Shown piece by piece: positions 33,615 through 42,660 of a stretch of 64,000 bases of DNA. Both the position numbers and the translations under genes were made by a program. Under the pieces are notes generated by a model. It saw nothing but the letters and a program-made list of their open reading frames with translations, had not been told where the DNA came from and did no database searches. The stretch spans positions 558,001 through 622,000 of the forward strand of contig CAXXKZ010000007.1 in NCBI GenBank assembly GCA_963665545.2, given 5' to 3'. Origin of the DNA: G963665545 sp963665545 (lineage in GTDB: Bacteria > Pseudomonadota > Gammaproteobacteria > Xanthomonadales > SZUA-36). The stretch's first letter is position 1. Each line of letters starts with the position of its first letter.

Positions 33615-34601
33615 ATGAACACGGCGGCCCCATTGAAATCTGATGCCAGAGGCGCAGACCGTCTACGGATCGATGCTCTGATCGAAGGCGTAACGCGCGG
33701 TCACGCGGCGATGCTCGGCCGGGCCATCAGCATGGTTGAGGCCGGTGGCGCGGCGGCAGCGGCGATGTGCGAAAGGCTCCCTGCGGTCGCTGCGCCCAAG
33801 TTGGTGGCCGGCATTACCGGGCCGCCCGGCTCCGGCAAGTCGACGCTGATCAACGCCTGTGTGCAGCACTGGCGCCATCAGGATCGTAAGGTGGCCGTGA
33901 TTGCCGTCGATCCCAGCAGTCCCATCAGTGGCGGCGCGGTGCTCGGCGATCGAGCCCGGATGGGCAGCCATTCCGGTGATTCGGGGGTATTCATCCGTTC
34001 CCTATCCACGCTGGGCCACATGGGTGGTCTGAGCGAGGCAGTTGATGACATCCTGCTGCTGCTAAGGGTGTCTCCTTTTGACATTGTATTACTGGAGACC
34101 GTGGGTGCAGGTCAGTCGGAGACCGAGGTGTCGGAGGTTGCCGACGTCAGCGTGGTGGTATCGGCGCCAGGCCTCGGTGATGAGATCCAGGCGATCAAGG
34201 CGGGCATACTTGAAATCGCGGATATCCTCGTCGTCAACAAGCATGATCTTGCCGGCGCCGATGCGACAAAAAGTCATCTGCTGTCGATGCTCAAATTGCG
34301 CACCGGCGCGCCGCGCAATGTGCAGGTATTGACCACCGATGCTCTGCGGGGTGAAGGCGTTTCGGAATTGGTAGAGCACATCGAATCGGCGGATGCCGCA
34401 CTGCTGGATCAGGATCGTCGCCGCAAAGCCCTACACCGGCTGCGCAAACGGGTTGCCCGGGCTGCAGCGGGGCGTGCCGCACAACGGGTGGAAGTGCTCG
34501 TTGAAGAATTAGGAGATGAGCACTTCCCCGAGGACATCCAGAACGTCGATGTCCAGGCGCTGGCGGATGAGCTGCTAGCTAGTGTGCTGCAAGGCGCCTA
34601 A
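33615..34601 (+). CDS. meaB: MeaB/ArgK-family G-protein chaperone of the B12 mutase
   Basis: A 328-residue GTPase. P-loop GPPGSGKST, then AVDPSSPISGGAVLGDRARM, ETVGAGQSE and the base-specific NKHD are all visible. MeaB-type proteins load adenosylcobalamin into acyl-CoA mutases and protect them from inactivation. It closes the TetR-small-large-MeaB operon, 6 bases after the large subunit. Its last 27 bases overlap the end of the convergent aceE. Confidence 0.94.
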   Translation: MNTAAPLKSDARGADRLRIDALIEGVTRGHAAMLGRAISMVEAGGAAAAAMCERLPAVAAPKLVAGITGPPGSGKSTLINACVQHWRHQDRKVAVIAVDPSSPISGGAVLGDRARMGSHSGDSGVFIRSLSTLGHMGGLSEAVDDILLLLRVSPFDIVLLETVGAGQSETEVSEVADVSVVVSAPGLGDEIQAIKAGILEIADILVVNKHDLAGADATKSHLLSMLKLRTGAPRNVQVLTTDALRGEGVSELVEHIESADAALLDQDRRRKALHRLRKRVARAAAGRAAQRVEVLVEELGDEHFPEDIQNVDVQALADELLASVLQGA

Positions 34602-37194
34602 AGCAGCACTGACAATGGCGTCCGAATCAATGCCAAAATATTGCCTCAGCACCGGCCTGGACTCGCTCAACCCGTAGCCGTCGGTGCCCAGGCAGATCAA
34701 CCTTCCTGGCACCCAGTTGGCCACGGTGGCCGGCAGGGCTTTCATGTAGTCAGAGGTGGCAATGACCACATCGTCATCGTTCCCCAGCACCTGCGTGATA
34801 TAGGGCGCGCGCTGTTCTTCATCCGGGTGTAAGCGATTCCAGTCTTCGCATTCGATCGCATCCCGGTACAGCTGACTGTAGCTGGTGACGCTATACACAT
34901 CGCTCGCAATGCCTTGTTCTTCTAGCCGCTGCGCCGCGCCGAGTACTTGCTGCATGATGCTGCCACTGCCCAGCAGGCTCACTCGCCGCCTGGCGCCTTC
35001 GATCCGTGAGGCCTGATAGCAATAGATGCCTCTGATAATACCGTCACCACTGTTCTGCGGCTGAGATGGCTGGGCATGGTTTTCGTTGTAGACCGTCAGG
35101 TAATAAAACACATCGTCCTGCGCCACGTACATTCGGCGAATTCCTTCCCGGACAATGACGGCCAGTTCGAATGCAAAAGCGGGATCGTAACTCATCAGGT
35201 TGGGTACGGTATTGGCCACAACATGTGAGTGGCCGTCTTCGTGTTGCAAGCCTTCGCCGTTCAGCGTGGTGCGCCCGGCCGTACCACCCACCAAGAAACC
35301 GCGACAGAGCGAGTCGCCACAGGCCCAGATCAAGTCGCCCACCCGTTGGAACCCAAACATCGAATAAAAGATATAAAACGGGATGGTCGGCACCCCAAAA
35401 TGTGAATAGGCACTGCCGGCAGCCATGAATGAGGCCATGGCGCCGGCCTCGCAAATCCCTTCTTCCAGAATCTGGCCCGATGCGCTTTCGCGGTAGGGAG
35501 AGATCGAGTCGGCATCAACGGGCCGATAATTCTGGCCGTGGGGCGAATAGATGCCAACCTGGCGGAACAGGTCATCCATGCCGAATGTTCGGGCCTCGTC
35601 CGGCACGATGGGTACCACGAACTGACCAATGTCCGGGTCCCGCATCAGTTTGGAAATCATGCGCACCAGTGACATGGTGGTGGAAATGCTGCGCTCGGTG
35701 CCGGCCAGCGCATCGGCAAAGGCTGATTCGTCTGGTTCCGGCAGGCTCATGCATTGAGCTTCACGTACCGGTTGAAAGCCACCGAGTTGCTTGCGGCATT
35801 GTTGCAGGTAGGCGACCTCGGGGCTGTCTTCTCCAGGGTGGTAAAGCGCTGCGACCTCGATCTCCTCGGGGCTCATCGGGATACCAAATCGTTGGGCGCT
35901 TGCCTGCCGTTCGGATTCGTTCATTTTCTTTTTCTGATGAGTGATATTGCGGCCTTCGCCTCCCGGCCCCATGCCATAACCCTTGAGCGTCTTGACCAGA
36001 ATCACGGTCGGCTTGCCTTTGCTTTGAACGGCATGCTGGTAAGCGGCATAGATCTTTTTGTGGTCGTGACCCTCCCCGGCGTATGGAGCGAATCTCCTCG
36101 TCGGTAAGATTACGAATGAGGTCCGCCAGAGCCGGATTGCCGCGCGTCCAGTGCTCACGCACCTGGTCGCCGGGAAGAACCGAATACATCTGGTAGTCGC
36201 CGTCGACTGCCTCATCCATGCGCTTTTGCATGACGCCCGCCACATCGCGGGCGAACAACTCATCCCATGCCGAACCCCAGACGACTTTCAGCACATTCCA
36301 GTGTGCGCCGCGGAAAACGCTTTCCAGTTCCTGGATGATTTTGCCGTTGCCGCGAACGGGTCCATCGAGCCTCTGCAGGTTGCAGTTGACCACCAGGATG
36401 AGGTTGTCGAGGTTCTCGCGCGCGGCGATATTGATGGTGCCGAGCACTTCAGGCTCGTCGCTTTCACCGTCGCCGATGAAGCACCAGATTTTGCCGCCAT
36501 TGTCTGCTTTGAGGCCGCGATGCTCGAGGTACTTGGCAAAACGGGCCAGGTAGATGGAGGACACGGTGGACAGGCCCATGGATGCGGTTGGGCAAGGCCA
36601 AAACTGCGGCATGCGACGCGGGTGGGGGTAAGAACTCAAGCCCCCGCCTGCAGCCAATTCGCGCCGGAAATTCTTCACTTGGTTCTCGCTGAGACGACCC
36701 TCCAGGAAGGCGCGAGCATAGACACCTGGGGAGGCATGCGGCTGAACATTGACAATGTCTCCACCGAAGTTCGAATCACGATTGCGGAAGAAGTGGTTGA
36801 ATCCCACTTCCATCATCGTCGCCGCAGATGCATAGGTGGCGATATGGCTGCCGACGCCCGATCCCGAATCAAATGCCTGCAATACCATCGCCATGGCGTT
36901 CCAGCGGTGGATATTCTCGATCCGCTGCTCCATGTCGATATCGCCAGGATATGCCGGTTGTGACTCGGGGGGAATGCTGTTGCGATAGGGGGTGTTGAGG
37001 GTGGCCTCTTCGAGCAATACGCCCGAGGCCAGCGCCTGATTCTGCAGGCTGCGCAACAACTCCCGCACGTGCGGTCGGCCGTGGGCCCGGTGGAAGGCCT
37101 CGAGGGCCTCAAGCCACTCGTGCTTTTCCTCGGCCCAGGAGTCTTCAGAGGGGATTTTCTCAGGTTTCTTGTTCATCATCTCATTCAAAAGCAT
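34575..37194 (-). pseudogene. aceE: Pyruvate dehydrogenase E1 (AceE), frameshifted
   Basis: The two open frames together give about 872 codons, close to the usual 887 of homodimeric AceE. The N-terminal part has the TPP motif CFIGDGESDEPEVLG...VNCNLQRLDGPVRGN. It runs to ...EIRSIRRGG, where homologs continue GHD. The other frame resumes GHDHKKIYAAYQHAVQSKGKPT and goes to the normal C-terminus. One extra G in the run at 36070-36072 explains the break. No E2 or E3 gene is near. The start at 37194 is uncertain; two ATG codons follow within 20 bases. Confidence 0.88.
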
Positions 37195-37351
37195 TTAGCC
37201 CATTCTATGAGACGCAGTATACTGAGAAATCCGAAAGACTGGAAAACAAAGTCGGTGCGAGGGAGCGCCCTGCAAGAGGATTAACATTACCGTAATAATG
37301 TAAAAACACATTTTGAGGTACACTTGGATTTTGCAAATGGAGGCATCGAAG

Positions 37352-38245
37352 GTGCGAGAATTCAGTAAGGACCAGCCCCTGGCCATTATTGGTGCAGGCG
37401 TGATGGGTACCAAGGTTGCGTGGGCCTGTGCCCGCGCCGGGCTCCAGACACGGCTGTTCGACGTTGAAGAAGGCAAGGCCACAGAATCGGCGCTAAGAGC
37501 GGAGCGTTGGAGTGGCGGTGAGGAGCTGCAGCGGGTCAAACACAATCTTGCGGTTTGCGCCACACTCAGTGAAGCGATGGATGGTGTCCAGCTGGCCTTT
37601 GAAAACGTGCCCGAGGACCTCGCCTTAAAACAACGCGTTTTGCCTGAACTCGCCGCCCATCTGGCTGATGACGCTTATTTGGGCTCTAATGCCTCGTCGA
37701 TTACTGTCACCCCTCTGGCGACGGCTTCAGGCATGCCCGATCGATTCTTCAGCATGAATTTCACCGACCCCAGGACGGACAGGTTGGTGGAGATGATGAC
37801 CAATGCTGAAACAGGGCCGGCAACCATCCGCTTTGCGCTGGCCTGGGCGGATGCCATCGGCATGGTCCCCATCCAGGTGCGTAAGGAACAACTTGGCTAT
37901 GCATTCAATCGCTTATGGCGGGTGATCAAGAAGGAAGTACTCCGCCAGGTGGCAGAAGGTGTCATCCTGCCAGAGGAAATTGATCGGGCCTGGATGCTCA
38001 CGTTCGGCACCCCCTATGGGCCTTGCGGATTGATGGATAAGGTCGGCTTGAAGGGAATCTGCAACGTGGAAAATATTTACTACGAAGATTCCAGCGACCC
38101 TTCCGATGCGCCGCCACAGTTCCTCATTGACATGGTCAATCGAGGCGAACTGGGCATTCCCTCGGGCAAGGGATTTTACGACTATCCCAATCCGGCGTAT
38201 AAGCAGCCGGGCTTTCTCAGTGGTGGAAAATCGGCAGAGAAATGA
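37352..38245 (+). CDS. 3-hydroxyacyl-CoA dehydrogenase family protein with an altered active site
   Basis: A 297-residue NAD-dependent dehydrogenase-fold protein: LAIIGAGVMGTKVAWACARAG (cofactor), then ENVPEDLALKQRV, SNASSI and the C-terminal GIPSGKGFYDYP. The catalytic His of the family (G-x-H-F-x-N-P) is N136 in SMNFTDP, while the partner Glu is kept as E147 in LVEMM. I choose GTG 37352 because GGAGG lies 8 bases before it; the in-frame ATG 37337 has no ribosome binding site. The VOC gene follows on the same strand. True 3-hydroxyacyl-CoA activity is uncertain because of the substitution. Confidence 0.85.
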   Translation: MREFSKDQPLAIIGAGVMGTKVAWACARAGLQTRLFDVEEGKATESALRAERWSGGEELQRVKHNLAVCATLSEAMDGVQLAFENVPEDLALKQRVLPELAAHLADDAYLGSNASSITVTPLATASGMPDRFFSMNFTDPRTDRLVEMMTNAETGPATIRFALAWADAIGMVPIQVRKEQLGYAFNRLWRVIKKEVLRQVAEGVILPEEIDRAWMLTFGTPYGPCGLMDKVGLKGICNVENIYYEDSSDPSDAPPQFLIDMVNRGELGIPSGKGFYDYPNPAYKQPGFLSGGKSAEK

Positions 38246-38306
38246 CAGCCTGTAGCGCCGGGTGGGGGGATGTTATCCTCCCGGGCTAACAGTAAAGGAG
38301 ACGCCC

Positions 38307-39179
38307 ATGCTGCCGATGGCTGCGATCTGCCCGATCGCCATGATGACGTTCACTTCACCCGATCTTGATGCGGTGCAGGATCGCTATGAGCAGCATTTGC
38401 ACTATGAGCTGCGCGCCGAAGGGGTCATCTCTGAAGACCTGGCCAATAGCTGGCAGGCATCCAAGCTTACGGGTCGCCGTTACATTTTGCTGGGGCCGGC
38501 TTCGGGGGAGAAAATCTACCTGCGCGCCATAGAGGGGCCCAAAACACCGGGCTTCGAGCCCCTCAAATCCTTCGGTTGGACAACCGCAGAGATTGTTGTA
38601 AAAGACGCATTCACCCTGGCTTCCTCGCTCAATGGCTCACCCTTTGTTGAGGAAACCGCACTGCGGGTGCTGCCACTCGATTTCACCGATGACATGATCA
38701 ACTTCCGGGTCATAGGCCCGGACGGAGAGGCGCTGTTTCTGACCCAACTCGATGATGTCGTGCCCAACTTTCCGTTTGCCCAGGCGAAATCATTCGTCGA
38801 CCATATTTTCATGACACTCGTGACCAACAAAGACCCGCGGGAATCACAGTTGTTTTACGAAAACTTGTTTCATCTCACCAGCGTGTCCCCGATCGGTGGG
38901 CTGGAAAGTGGGCTGCATGTGATGAATCTCCCCAACGGATGCGTGCTGGAGCTCGATTCTCCGGCACTCGAAACCACCGAACGTCCACAGCTCGATGGCG
39001 AGCTGCCGCCTGGTATGGCGATCTCGACCTACTACATGAACGCTCTTGACCGCGACGACCTGCCTTATCTGAGCGAGCCCAAAGCTTTTGACGAGGCGCC
39101 CTACGGCAAGCGTCGCGCGGTGAGTCTGAAGGGTCCGTCGGGCGAGCTCATCGAATTGCTCGAATTCAAGATGAAGTGA
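38307..39179 (+). CDS. VOC/glyoxalase-superfamily protein with two domains
   Basis: A 290-residue protein of the vicinal-oxygen-chelate fold. Two repeats start at about residue 10 (MMTFTSPDLDAVQDRYEQHL) and 155 (FVDHIFMTLVTNKDPRESQLFYENLF). Each ends in an acidic-strand pattern usual for metal binding. It starts at ATG 38307 behind AAAGGAG. Members act as dioxygenases, lyases or isomerases. It is probably co-transcribed with the dehydrogenase-like gene 61 bases upstream; the substrate is not visible. Confidence 0.8.
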   Translation: MLPMAAICPIAMMTFTSPDLDAVQDRYEQHLHYELRAEGVISEDLANSWQASKLTGRRYILLGPASGEKIYLRAIEGPKTPGFEPLKSFGWTTAEIVVKDAFTLASSLNGSPFVEETALRVLPLDFTDDMINFRVIGPDGEALFLTQLDDVVPNFPFAQAKSFVDHIFMTLVTNKDPRESQLFYENLFHLTSVSPIGGLESGLHVMNLPNGCVLELDSPALETTERPQLDGELPPGMAISTYYMNALDRDDLPYLSEPKAFDEAPYGKRRAVSLKGPSGELIELLEFKMK

Positions 39180-39216
39180 GCCCCTTCGCACCCATTTACA
39201 CTGAATGGTTGTACAC

Positions 39217-39262
39217 TAATAAATATTATTGCCATAATGTAAATGTATTGACACATCCAAGA
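39217..39262 (+). promoter_or_regulatory. AT-rich upstream region with palindrome ATTAT-TGCC-ATAAT
   Basis: Before the dipeptidase, a palindrome (ATTAT...ATAAT, about 39225-39240) is followed by GTAAATG. A similar AT-rich box (ATTACCGTAAT...AATGTAAA, near 37288-37306) lies before the dehydrogenase-like gene. Both might bind the same regulator, possibly the TetR at 40393. This is weak. Confidence 0.3.
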
Positions 39263-39287
39263 TACCGTTATACCGAAGGAGATCCTC

Positions 39288-40286
39288 ATGGCCGTTGAAG
39301 TATCCGAAAAAGCTCGTCAATTGCACGCTGATGCACTGGTCTGGGATATGGTGTGGCCCTGGGAGCCCTGGTGCGACAACGGTTTGGACAAGCTGCCGGA
39401 TTTCAAGGCGGCCGGCACCGATGTGTTGTCGCTGACTTTGGCGGGTGACAACCACAATATTTATCAGGCTGTGACCCGGGTCGCAGAAACGCGGGCGGCC
39501 CTGGCAGGCATGAGTGATCAGGTGACTCTGTGCGAAAGCGCCAGCGCTGTCAGGCAGGCGCGTAGCGAAGGCAAACTGGCTGTCTTGCTGCATTTCGAGG
39601 GCACGCGCTGCTTTGAGCGACGCCTTGATATGGTCGAGGTGTTCTACAAGCTGGGCGTCAAGCACACATTGCTGGCATTCAATAACGCCAATTCGGCATC
39701 CGGTGGCCTGATGGAAGCTGAGGACGCGGGCCTGACCAATTTCGGCCGCAGCCTGATCACCGAGATGGAACGGGTAGGGATGCTGCTGGACCTCAGCCAC
39801 GTTGGGCACCGTACTGCCCGGGAGGCGATGGAAATGTCAACCAAGCCTTGCGTATTCACCCATTCCAACGTGAATGCCTTGTTCGAACATCCCAGGAATC
39901 TCAGCGACGAAGAAATGAAACAGTGTGCGGAGACTGGTGGGTTGGTCGGTATTGCCTCCAGTACCATGTACCGCGACGCGATCCCTTCCACGGCTGAATC
40001 CCTGTTTGCGCATCTGGACCATATGACCCAGCTACTGGGCTCCGAGCATGTTGGCCTGGGCCTCGATATCATCTTCAATCCCGCGCCATTGAACGACTGG
40101 ATGCGCAGTCGCACCGATGAATGGCCAGACGCGGCCGCGCCGGACTGGCCGGGCATTGATTCGATAACCCTCGATGAGATTCCGCAGCTCACTCAATGCA
40201 TGCTCGATGCCGGTTATCCCGAGAATGACATCCGCAATATTCTGGGCGGCAACTACCTGCGCCTGGCACAGACGCTTTGGGGATAA
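39288..40286 (+). CDS. Membrane dipeptidase (M19, renal dipeptidase family)
   Basis: A 332-residue zinc dipeptidase. Metal ligands appear in order: HADALVWD (H-x-D), LLHFEG (E), DLSHVGHRT (two His) and the late GLGLDIIF. Bacterial members cleave dipeptides and some lactams. There is no signal peptide in this protein, so it is likely cytoplasmic. It starts at ATG 39288 after AAGGAG. It stands alone between the VOC gene and a TetR gene on the opposite strand. Confidence 0.92.
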   Translation: MAVEVSEKARQLHADALVWDMVWPWEPWCDNGLDKLPDFKAAGTDVLSLTLAGDNHNIYQAVTRVAETRAALAGMSDQVTLCESASAVRQARSEGKLAVLLHFEGTRCFERRLDMVEVFYKLGVKHTLLAFNNANSASGGLMEAEDAGLTNFGRSLITEMERVGMLLDLSHVGHRTAREAMEMSTKPCVFTHSNVNALFEHPRNLSDEEMKQCAETGGLVGIASSTMYRDAIPSTAESLFAHLDHMTQLLGSEHVGLGLDIIFNPAPLNDWMRSRTDEWPDAAAPDWPGIDSITLDEIPQLTQCMLDAGYPENDIRNILGGNYLRLAQTLWG

Positions 40287-40308
40287 GGCTGACCCATCCG
40301 GGAACAAC

Positions 40309-40368
40309 GGAGCCGCAGGCGACCCACCGGCCCCGGTTGGGTAAGTCGAGCAAAGCGAGACTCCTTTC
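40309..40368 (+). repeat. Mosaic intergenic repeat, copy 2 (short form)
   Basis: It has the same beginning (GGAGCCGCAGGCGACCC) and the same end (AGCGAGACTCCTTT) as copy 1, but the middle 80 bases of copy 1 are missing. It lies between the dipeptidase and the convergent TetR gene. Confidence 0.85.
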
Positions 40369-40392
40369 TGCGGCTACGGTTGTTGGCCGAAG

Positions 40393-40998
40393 TCAGCGCT
40401 GGGCGGCGCTCAAAACTTTTCCAATATACCGCTCTACCATCGAAGGCAACTGATATTGAAAGCCGGATGCGGGTGAAAAGACGATCTGGATCGCCAGGCC
40501 TTCAACGAAGGACACCAGCGCGAAAGCTTCTGCCGGGGCGTCGCATTCCTGGCGAATGTAACCGTCATCTTGCAGTCGCGCTATCTCATCCGCGAACAGG
40601 TCCTGAACCACTTTGTAGCGTCTGACCTGCTGCGCCATGTAGGTGGTTTGCCCGATGGTGTTGCCGAGATTGGCGAGGACGATCTTCCACATGTCGCGGC
40701 CCTCATCATCCAGGGGCATTAGCGCTTCGGACATCGCCTGCAGCCGCGCCAGCCCTTCGGTTGCGCTGGCCGAATCGATCGCCATACGGACCCGCTGGTC
40801 AACGAACAGGTCTTTGGTATGCCGCAGTAAATCGTCTTTGGTGTCGAAATAGTGCTGCAGGGTGCCGGTGGTTACACCCAACTGGTCAGCGATGTCACTG
40901 AGTTTGAGCCGAGCCAGGCCGCGCTCGACAATCACCTTTCCGGTCGCCCGGGCGATTTCTTCCCTCTTCTGGTTACGGTCAAGTGGCTTGCGGCCCAT
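40393..40998 (-). CDS. TetR-family regulator
   Basis: A 201-residue regulator. Helix-turn-helix at the N-terminus: RGLARLKLSDIADQLGVTTGTLQHYFDTKDDLLRH. The remainder is a helical ligand domain like that of BetI-type regulators. It is divergent from the MFS transporter gene at 41108 by about 110 bases, so the transporter is its most likely target. Confidence 0.92.
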   Translation of the reverse strand: MGRKPLDRNQKREEIARATGKVIVERGLARLKLSDIADQLGVTTGTLQHYFDTKDDLLRHTKDLFVDQRVRMAIDSASATEGLARLQAMSEALMPLDDEGRDMWKIVLANLGNTIGQTTYMAQQVRRYKVVQDLFADEIARLQDDGYIRQECDAPAEAFALVSFVEGLAIQIVFSPASGFQYQLPSMVERYIGKVLSAAQR

Positions 40999-41107
40999 CT
41001 TCGGGACTCATGATTCCATGGCTAATTCAGGGTAGATTGTAGCCCAAGTCAGTTTGCATATATTGCCTTGGCTGTCAGACTGGCCGCTTGAATTCCGGAG
41101 TTGGTTT

Positions 41108-42433
41108 ATGTCGATAACAGCGGACCTCGAACGCAGTCCGATGACAGGCTTCCAGGTCATGGCGATCATGATTTGCATGGTGATCAATATGATGGATGGC
41201 TTCGATGTGCTGGTCATGGCCTTTACCGCCCCGTCGATTGCTGCCGAATGGGATTTGTCCTCCACTCGGGTCGGAATTCTCCTCAGCGCCGGCCTGCTGG
41301 GCATGGTTCTGGGTTCTTTGATCCTGGGTCCCCTGGCAGACCGCTTCGGCAGGCGGCTGTTGATTTTGTTCTGCCTCTGCGTCATTACGGTCGGTATGTT
41401 GATGTCGGCACTCAGTCAGGGTGCAAATCAATTGGCCGCCATGCGTTTGCTGACCGGTCTGGGCATCGGTGGAATCCTGCCGGGGCTCAACACCATTGTT
41501 TCAGAGTATTCATCGCTGAAGTGGCGTAGCTTCTGGGTCAGTTTTCTGCAGACGGGATATCCCATCGGCGCCACCATCGGTGGTGTGCTTGCGGCGATTC
41601 TGATCGCAAGCTATGGCTGGCGCTCGGCTTTCTGGCTGGGGGCCCTGGCTTCTCTCATCATGATTCCGGCGGTCTGGAAATATTTGCCTGAATCGTTGGA
41701 TTACCTCACGACACGCAGGCCCAAGGGTGCCCTGGAGAAGGTCAATACCGTTTTAGCCCGGATGGGCCGCCCTGGCTGTGCAGCGTTGCCAGACCGGGTA
41801 GAAAATGCCGCGGGCGTCGGTTCCAAAAGTGGCTACGCCGACCTGATTTCCAATCCTCAATTGCGTCGCAGCAGCCTGCTCATGTGCGCCGCATTCTTCA
41901 TGATGATGGTGACCTTCTATTTCGTGATGAGCTGGACACCCAAGATTCTGGTGGATTCAGGGATGTCGACACGCCAGGGTATATCAGGCGGCATCATCCT
42001 CAATGTTGGCGGTATTGTCGGATCGATTCTGTTGGGCTATTTATCCTCTCGCCTGCCCATTCAGCGGCTGATCATTGTCTACGCCATTTTCACCGGCATC
42101 ATGATGGTGGTGTTTTCACAGGCGGGCGGGTCGGCGAATAGCATGGTGGGGGTTGCAGCGTGCCTGGGGTTTTTCATGTTCGGCTCGATGGTGGGACTTT
42201 ACGCCCTGGCCCCACACCTTTACCCGGCGCGAAGCCGGGCCGCAGGGATCAGTATTGCCATCGGCGTTGGCCGCATCGGTGGCGTGCTGTCACCGCTGCT
42301 GGCGGGCGTCCTGTTTGACGCCGGTTGGGCCAAACCGGACGGCTATGTGCTGTTCGCCCTGCCGCTGGTAGTCACTGCAGCAGCCATATTCTTATTGGGC
42401 CGTTCCCTGGATCTCAAGCCAAAGTCTAGCTGA
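41108..42433 (+). CDS. MFS transporter, aromatic acid:H+ symporter type
   Basis: A 441-residue, 12-helix transporter. It has the AAHS-family features MMDGFDVLVMAFTAPSI in helix 1 (with the conserved Asp) and GPLADRFGRRLLIL between helices 2 and 3. Family members such as PcaK and BenK import benzoate-like acids. The ATG 41108 is used because the N-terminal extension to 41054 is not family-like. It is probably controlled by the divergent TetR gene. The substrate is inferred from family only. Confidence 0.9.
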   Translation: MSITADLERSPMTGFQVMAIMICMVINMMDGFDVLVMAFTAPSIAAEWDLSSTRVGILLSAGLLGMVLGSLILGPLADRFGRRLLILFCLCVITVGMLMSALSQGANQLAAMRLLTGLGIGGILPGLNTIVSEYSSLKWRSFWVSFLQTGYPIGATIGGVLAAILIASYGWRSAFWLGALASLIMIPAVWKYLPESLDYLTTRRPKGALEKVNTVLARMGRPGCAALPDRVENAAGVGSKSGYADLISNPQLRRSSLLMCAAFFMMMVTFYFVMSWTPKILVDSGMSTRQGISGGIILNVGGIVGSILLGYLSSRLPIQRLIIVYAIFTGIMMVVFSQAGGSANSMVGVAACLGFFMFGSMVGLYALAPHLYPARSRAAGISIAIGVGRIGGVLSPLLAGVLFDAGWAKPDGYVLFALPLVVTAAAIFLLGRSLDLKPKSS

Positions 42434-42434
42434 A

Positions 42435-42643
42435 AAGGAGTCTCGCTTCCCTGCTCCCGCCTTTGGCGGAAGGCGGCTGCGCTCGACGGCATGCAAAAGG
42501 CGCCTGGCCCCTCTGGTACCGCTCACGCGCAACGGCTTCGTCACCTTACTTCTTGCCCTGTGGGCAAAACGTGCGGTTCCTCGGGCCTGCGCTATGCTCG
42601 ACTTACCCAACCGGGATCGGCGGGTCGCCTGCGGCTCCTTCAT
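42435..42643 (-). repeat. Mosaic intergenic repeat, copy 3 (long, inverted)
   Basis: In reverse orientation, starting just after the MFS stop codon with the complement of AGCGAGACTCCTTTT and ending with the complement of GGAGCCGCAGGCGACCC. Its first part matches copy 1 almost base for base, and about 70 extra bases are inserted in the middle. The 227-base gap contains nothing else. Confidence 0.85.
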
Positions 42644-42660
42644 CAGCCATCGTCGCCGGA

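Noticed and set aside
36151..36963. 270-codon forward frame opposite aceE
   Set aside because: It is antisense to the conserved TPP-binding part of aceE and has no independent support.
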